This document shows positions 60,143 through 64,000 of a DNA stretch of 64,000 nucleotides, piece by piece (within the stretch, counting starts at the first letter, position 1; every line of letters begins with the position of its first letter). Made by a program: the position numbers and the translations under genes. The stretch comes from Neobacillus sp. DY30 (GTDB lineage: Bacteria > Bacillota > Bacilli > Bacillales > Cytobacillaceae), in the NCBI RefSeq assembly GCF_030123065.1, contig NZ_CP126093.1, forward strand, positions 2,546,001 through 2,610,000, given 5' to 3'. The notes beneath the pieces were generated by a model, which was not told the origin of the DNA, did not search any database, and saw only the letters and a program-made list of their open reading frames with translations.

Positions 60143-61494
60143 AGCTGAGAGACCAGTTCCGATTCGTTCGGCAAAATATGAAGAAAAATAGAACACGGGT
60201 TTTTATGACGATTTTAGCCACAGCAATGGGCTGTGCATTCTTAATTGTCCTTGCTTCTGTTGGCTTTGGATTACAAAAATCAGTGGTCAAAGAAATGACA
60301 GAACGGCGAATCATGACACAAATTGATGTCTTCGGTCAAGAAGCAAATGAGGAAGGCGGGTATCGTCAGTTAGATGAAAAAGACGTTCAGGCTTTTGAAG
60401 ATATCTCTGATGTGAAAGCCGTAACCAGAAGAAAAATGCTCCTGCAGGAAGGACGCTATTCCATTGGGAATTATCAGCAGAGCACTCAAACGGTAGTAGC
60501 CAACTTCCCCTCTGAAATAAAAGCTGGTTTTGAATTGTCAGAGGGCAGACTTGGAGATGGCAAGGCTGAAGTAGTCGTCGGTTATCATTTTCCACTAAAT
60601 CTAGCTATTAAAGGTGAACAAACAAGCGAAATGTTTGACGAAAAAGGTCAATTAAAAGAAGAGTTCCGCTATGCTGGAAAGCTAATTGGAGAAACCATTG
60701 ATTTAACGGTCCGTAAATTTGAAGATGGCAAAGAAATAGAACAAGTATTTTCAGTAACAGTCACAGGGATATCTAAAAAACCAACGAAGGAATGGGCAGA
60801 AGACAGGATTGTCTATATATCGGAGGAACTGTTAAAGGAAATCGAGGAGTTTACCGGAACACCAAAAGGAATACTATTGGATTCAGCTAATCAGGTAAAT
60901 CTAGTAGATTTAGAGGCTTCAAGAAATACTTTTGATGATGTAATAGTCTATGCGAAAAACATTGAAGCTGTCCAAGGCATTGCGGATCAGCTTAAGGAAA
61001 AAGACTATGCAACTTATTCGGTAGTAAACGAATTAAAGGAAGTTAATCTGATGTTTGCGATTGCTAAAGCAGGACTCATCTTAATAGGTACCATAGCGAT
61101 TCTGATTGCCTCTATTGGTATTTACAATACGATGACGATGGCGGTAACAGAGCGTGCACCGGATATCGGAATTATGAAAGCAATAGGAGCAACTCCTCGT
61201 ATTATTAAGAGAATATTTTTGTTAGAAAGCAGTTATATTGGATTAATTGGGGCATTCATTGGAACCATCGTTTCCTATGGTATTAGTTATGCTGTTAATT
61301 TTGTAATTCCATTAATCATTAAACAGGCTTTTGAGGAAGAAACACCAGCTGACCTTATTTTTAGCGATATTCCACTGAGTCTTCCTATTATATGTATTGT
61401 CATTTGTTATGGAGTTACCATTCTTTCTGGACTTCGACCTGCCCAAAGAGCAACAAAAGTGGATGTACTCAGAGCAATGAGAAGAGAAGTTTAA
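60139..61494 (+). CDS. MacB/FtsX-type ABC permease
   Basis: A 451-residue protein with one TM helix at about residues 22-45, a large external MacB-type domain (about 46-300), and three TM helices near 308-332, 368-395 and 415-436 that form the FtsX core. 'YNTMTMAVTERAPDIGIMKAIGATPRIIKRIFLLES' is the family motif between TM2 and TM3. This topology transmits ATPase movement to the external domain. The partner ligand or hydrolase is unknown. Confidence 0.9.
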   Translation: MKLRDQFRFVRQNMKKNRTRVFMTILATAMGCAFLIVLASVGFGLQKSVVKEMTERRIMTQIDVFGQEANEEGGYRQLDEKDVQAFEDISDVKAVTRRKMLLQEGRYSIGNYQQSTQTVVANFPSEIKAGFELSEGRLGDGKAEVVVGYHFPLNLAIKGEQTSEMFDEKGQLKEEFRYAGKLIGETIDLTVRKFEDGKEIEQVFSVTVTGISKKPTKEWAEDRIVYISEELLKEIEEFTGTPKGILLDSANQVNLVDLEASRNTFDDVIVYAKNIEAVQGIADQLKEKDYATYSVVNELKEVNLMFAIAKAGLILIGTIAILIASIGIYNTMTMAVTERAPDIGIMKAIGATPRIIKRIFLLESSYIGLIGAFIGTIVSYGISYAVNFVIPLIIKQAFEEETPADLIFSDIPLSLPIICIVICYGVTILSGLRPAQRATKVDVLRAMRREV

Positions 61495-61586
61495 TTCGTG
61501 ATTCTAAGATAATTGCGGACAACCATTTTCAATCCAAGCATATGTTAGTAGAAAGAACATCTCTAACATGGAAAGGGGATATGGGA

Positions 61587-61853
61587 ATGATCAATTGGAA
61601 GGTCCGCTTTAAAAACAAAAGCTGGGTTATGGCCTTTGTTGCCCAGCTGATGATAGTAGCGCAAATTCTTTTGCAAGGATTAAACGCATTGGGGATTACT
61701 GATTTTCAACTAACCGATGCGATACAGCAATCCATTTTAACATTTATTAATGCAATATTTATTATATTATCGATGATGGGTGTCATACAGGATCCAACCA
61801 CTAAAGGCATGGGTGATAGTGAACGGGCAAAAACATATAAAGAACCAAATTAA
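61587..61853 (+). CDS. Orphan phage-type holin (phiLC3 family)
   Basis: The ATG at 61587 lies 8-9 bp from AAAGGGG; the longer frame beginning at 61392 inside the previous gene has no support. The 88-residue product, MINWKVRFKNKSWVMAFVAQ and onward, has two TM helices (about 12-33 and 45-66) and a 'GVIQDPTTKGMGDSERAKTYKEP' tail, the classic phiLC3 holin pattern (PF04531). No endolysin or other phage gene is near. It could be domesticated for lysis or export of a cell-wall enzyme. Confidence 0.87.
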   Translation: MINWKVRFKNKSWVMAFVAQLMIVAQILLQGLNALGITDFQLTDAIQQSILTFINAIFIILSMMGVIQDPTTKGMGDSERAKTYKEPN

Positions 61854-61862
61854 TTTATAGCT

Positions 61863-61905
61863 AAACCGCTTGACTGTCCATTATGGTAAGTCTAAGTGGT
61901 TTTTG
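61863..61905 (+). terminator. Terminator after the holin gene
   Basis: AACCGCTT-GACT and AGTC-AAGTGGTT form an interrupted stem, followed by TTTTTG. Confidence 0.65.
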
Positions 61906-62029
61906 TTATGTAGAAATTTGTAAAAATTAGGAGATTGAAACTTCTGAATTGTCGAAGAAGTAGGGGGTATAATGAAGATGAGAAAAATAGACTTATATAT
62001 AATCAATTTGTGAGAAAGGAGTTCTTGAA

Positions 62030-62254
62030 ATGTGGAACTGGGTTGCAGTAGCAGCAGGTATTTACATACTCTTTATCATTATGGAGGAGTCGGTTTATTA
62101 CCTCTGGAACCGTTATGTTTACGGACCAAAAGAGAGAAAAGCACGACCTAGGCAAAGAATCATATTGGGAATGGCCTTTATCATTCAATTATACCTAATT
62201 GGAATTCGCCATAAGCTTACTCATAAAGTAAGTTCAAGTAAGCAATCCGCATAA
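62030..62254 (+). CDS. Small membrane protein (74 aa)
   Basis: The product begins MWNWVAVAAGIYILFIIMEE with one clear TM helix (3-23). A second hydrophobic segment (45-62) follows a basic linker (GPKERKARPRQR), and the tail is Lys/Ser-rich. GAAAGGAGTT precedes the ATG. I know no family. A strong terminator follows, shared with the convergent kinase gene. Confidence 0.75.
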   Translation: MWNWVAVAAGIYILFIIMEESVYYLWNRYVYGPKERKARPRQRIILGMAFIIQLYLIGIRHKLTHKVSSSKQSA

Positions 62255-62290
62255 AAAAGTTCCTTTACAATCCGTAAAGGAACTTTTTTA
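62253..62290. terminator. Bidirectional terminator
   Basis: AAAAAGTTCCTTTAC (62254-62268) and GTAAAGGAACTTTTT (62274-62288) form a 15-bp perfect stem with T-runs on both strands. Confidence 0.88.
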
Positions 62291-63580
62291 TACTGTAACC
62301 TTTGAGTGGCTGATTTCAGCTGTAGAATTTTGTTCCACTGGCAAGGTAATATTAACGGTTGTTCCGACACCCATTTCACTTTCGAACACAATATTCCCTT
62401 TGTGGGATTGAACAATTTTATAGCTGACGGTTAATCCTAAACCTGTCCCTTTTTCTTTTGAGGAATAGAAAGGTTCACCGATCTTTTCAAGCAGTTCCTT
62501 TGAAATTCCACAGCCTTGATCCTGCACAGTTATGGCTATTCGGTTATTTTCAATTAGAGTAAGGTAAATCGATATTTTACTATCACTGTGCGAAGCTTCA
62601 ATTGAATTTTTAATTAAATTAATAAATAACTGTTTCAACTGATTTGGCTCACATTCAATGATAATATCCTCAACGGGAAAATTTGATTCAATCTGAACAT
62701 TATATAAGGTTGCTTCCACCGCTAATAATGAGATAACATCATTTAATATTTTTTGTATCGCTTGTTTTGTATATTTTAAATGCTGTGGTTTTGCTAAGAG
62801 TAAGAGTTCCCCTACAATATGATTAATTCGATTTAATTCGTCCAGCATAATTTGATAATAATCTTGATGTTTATCATCTTCCATTTGCAATAATTGCACA
62901 AAACCTTTTAATGAGGTTAGCGGATTTCTAATTTCATGAGCGACGCTGGCAGATAATTCGCCGACTACTGATAATTTTTCTGTTCTGCTCAAACGCTCTT
63001 CTGTTTGCCGTAGTGTCGTAATATCTCGTCCGATAATAACTAAGCCTTCTCTGCTCCCATCTTCATGAAATAATGGAACTTTAATCGTATCGAATATTTT
63101 AGATGATCCATCGGGCAGTGGTACAACCTCTTCACAACGTGTTACGGTTCGATTTTTCCATGTTTCTTCATCCGATACTTCACAGTATTTAAGCGCGTCT
63201 GAATAGAAAGAAGTGTATTCTGCTAATTCAGAGTCCTTTTTTCCCAAGTAATCAACATTCTCAAGCTGAAATAATTTCAACCCAAAGTCATTGGCTTGGA
63301 TCCAGCGGCCCTCACCATCTTTAAAGTTTACAAAATCCACCATTGAGTTAATCAGGGTAGATAAACGTTTTTCTTGTTCTTTCGTGGTATTAAGTTCTTC
63401 TTTTTTAAGGATGAAAAAATAAAAAATTCCACCGGTAACAAGAATATAGAATATTTCTTTCCCTCGTTCAAAGTAATTAATAAGGGACGAAGGGATATAG
63501 TGTACCAGGATATAGTTACTGCCGTAAATCCAAATTAAGCTAGTAATTAAGAAAAAAATTACTAATTTTGTTTTGTTCAT
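62288..63580 (-). CDS. PAS-domain sensor histidine kinase (sporulation-kinase-like, orphan)
   Basis: A 430-residue kinase. Two TM helices lie at about residues 5-22 and 40-58 with a very short external loop. A PAS domain follows (about 75-195). The H-box is SVAHEIRNPLTSLKGF, the N-box NLIKNSIEASH, the D/F/G boxes VQDQGCGI and GTGLGLTVSYKIVQSHKG. GAGAGGATAGG precedes the ATG. No response regulator is adjacent. The H-box fits KinA/KinB/KinE kinases that feed the Spo0F-Spo0A phosphorelay, so a role in sporulation entry is plausible but not shown. Confidence 0.9.
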   Translation of the reverse strand: MNKTKLVIFFLITSLIWIYGSNYILVHYIPSSLINYFERGKEIFYILVTGGIFYFFILKKEELNTTKEQEKRLSTLINSMVDFVNFKDGEGRWIQANDFGLKLFQLENVDYLGKKDSELAEYTSFYSDALKYCEVSDEETWKNRTVTRCEEVVPLPDGSSKIFDTIKVPLFHEDGSREGLVIIGRDITTLRQTEERLSRTEKLSVVGELSASVAHEIRNPLTSLKGFVQLLQMEDDKHQDYYQIMLDELNRINHIVGELLLLAKPQHLKYTKQAIQKILNDVISLLAVEATLYNVQIESNFPVEDIIIECEPNQLKQLFINLIKNSIEASHSDSKISIYLTLIENNRIAITVQDQGCGISKELLEKIGEPFYSSKEKGTGLGLTVSYKIVQSHKGNIVFESEMGVGTTVNITLPVEQNSTAEISHSKVTV

Positions 63581-63720
63581 TTTAATCCTATCCTCTCATG
63601 GAAGGAAAGTTTTCCTACGATATCAAAAAATATTAATTGCACTATCTATACTACTAAAAAATTAGTCAATATGGAATATCAGTATACTGGAAATCAGCAT
63701 AATTACAATAAAAATGCCAT

Positions 63721-63759
63721 AAAAGCAGCAAGTAAAAGGAGAGAACTTGCTGCTTTTTT
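63721..63759 (+). terminator. Strong hairpin with T-run and no upstream plus-strand gene
   Basis: AAAAGCAGCAAGT (63721-63733) and ACTTGCTGCTTTT (63745-63757), perfect 13-bp arms, followed by further T. It lies upstream of the acyl-CoA dehydrogenase promoter, antisense to the 5' flank of the kinase gene. Confidence 0.7.
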
Positions 63760-63770
63760 AATAAAAAAAC

Positions 63771-63799
63771 TTGTTTTATCTGAAAGTTCAGAATAAAAT
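63771..63799 (+). promoter_or_regulatory. Promoter of the acyl-CoA dehydrogenase gene
   Basis: TTGTTT (63771-63776), 17 bp, TAAAAT (63794-63799). Confidence 0.65.
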
Positions 63800-63806
63800 T
63801 AAGTAG

Positions 63807-63828
63807 ACATACCAACCGGTAGGTATGT
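63807..63828. promoter_or_regulatory. TetR-family operator at the transcription start
   Basis: A 22-bp near-perfect palindrome: ACATACC at 63807-63813 and GGTATGT at 63822-63828 flank ACCGG, with the centre at CCGG. One mismatched pair occurs. The ACCGGT-centred form is typical of TetR regulators of fatty-acid or branched-chain degradation genes. It begins 8 bp after the -10, so binding should block transcription. Confidence 0.75.
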
Positions 63829-63901
63829 ATCCGGTTTTGCCTGCATAATCTATTTTAGCGGCTATGATACTAAATTCTAAAAAATGAATGGAGTGAAAGG
63901 T

Positions 63902-64000
63902 ATGCATTTACGTCTGACAGATGAGCAAAAAATGGTGCAAAAAACAATCAGAAGATTCGTAGAAAAAGAACTAATCCCATTAGAGAATGACGTATTAAGA
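63902..64000 (+). CDS. Acyl-CoA dehydrogenase, N-terminal part (3' end outside window)
   Basis: The ATG at 63902 follows GGAGTGAAAGG. Only the first 33 codons are present: MHLRLTDEQKMVQKTIRRFV and onward, the standard opening alpha-helix of acyl-CoA dehydrogenases. The enzyme would oxidise acyl-CoA to enoyl-CoA with FAD. The subtype cannot be told from this fragment. The TetR-type operator upstream is consistent with lipid-degradation control. Confidence 0.85.
   Translation, partial: MHLRLTDEQKMVQKTIRRFVEKELIPLENDVLR

Noticed and set aside
61392..61586. N-terminal extension of the holin frame (would give 153 aa)
   Set aside because: It overlaps the permease gene, has no RBS and encodes residues unlike the holin family; the ATG at 61587 fits.

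Overview
The window is chromosomal DNA of a low-GC, spore-forming-type Gram-positive bacterium of the family Bacillaceae. The evidence is strong AGGAGG-type ribosome binding sites with frequent TTG and GTG starts, T-box, FMN, cobalamin and yybP-ykoY leaders of Bacillus type, perfect PerR and Rex operators, a sigma-B promoter, a qoxABCD oxidase and a KinE-like kinase. A Neobacillus/Mesobacillus-like host is my guess from gene content; it is not proven here. There is no rRNA, tRNA, CRISPR array, transposase or prophage. Mobile-type DNA is limited to intergenic repeats and one orphan holin gene.

Layout. 1-5.8 kb: the end of an ECF sigma factor gene, a ClpP paralogue, a MarR regulator with its operator and an MMPL exporter, and a convergent cupredoxin membrane protein. 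5.8-8.1 kb: a small protein, then a T-box leader driving an archaeal/eukaryotic-type prolyl-tRNA synthetase, with a 184-bp repeat between leader and gene. 8.2-13.7 kb: VWA protein, acetyltransferase, flavohaemoglobin with an Fnr-type promoter, SGNH hydrolase and an ABC exporter. 14-21.2 kb: NDH-2 with two Rex boxes, TatA, M42 aminopeptidase, CorA, a radical SAM/SPASM enzyme and small unknowns. 21.5-26 kb: LysM-NlpC/P60 hydrolase, TVP38 protein, GNAT, LysE exporter, hemolysin III, and a 7-unit 52-bp tandem repeat. 26-31.4 kb: class B PBP, manganese riboswitch with TerC protein, CNNM-type protein. 31.4-35.2 kb: qoxABCD. 35.5-42.8 kb: HesB-like protein, ABC half-transporter, HAD phosphatase, cold-shock protein, YwbE pair, PerR-controlled catalase, SDR and an effector-binding protein.

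42.8-57.2 kb is the most coherent region. An FMN riboswitch controls ribE-ribBA-ribH. The operon lacks ribD, and the GTP cyclohydrolase II half of RibBA has lost its EGRGIGL motif. Next comes a cobalamin riboswitch and a tightly overlapping 13-gene corrinoid salvage operon: btuF, btuC, a btuD-cbiZ fusion, cbiB, cobD, cobU, cobQ, cobS, cobC, a second shortened cobU-like gene, a PduO-type adenosyltransferase, cblT and cblS. No cobT is present. CblT/CblS (alpha-ribazole uptake and phosphorylation) would replace it, so the locus reads as import and remodelling of external corrinoids plus alpha-ribazole.

57.2-64 kb: class A PBP, MacB-type ABC pair, orphan holin, orphan PAS histidine kinase, and the start of an acyl-CoA dehydrogenase gene behind a TetR-type operator.

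Recurring themes are redox and respiration (Rex, Fnr, PerR, NDH-2, Qox, Hmp) and leader-RNA control (T-box, FMN, B12, Mn, and two leaders able to hide a Shine-Dalgarno sequence). Two copies of one palindromic repeat each sit immediately behind a riboregulator terminator.
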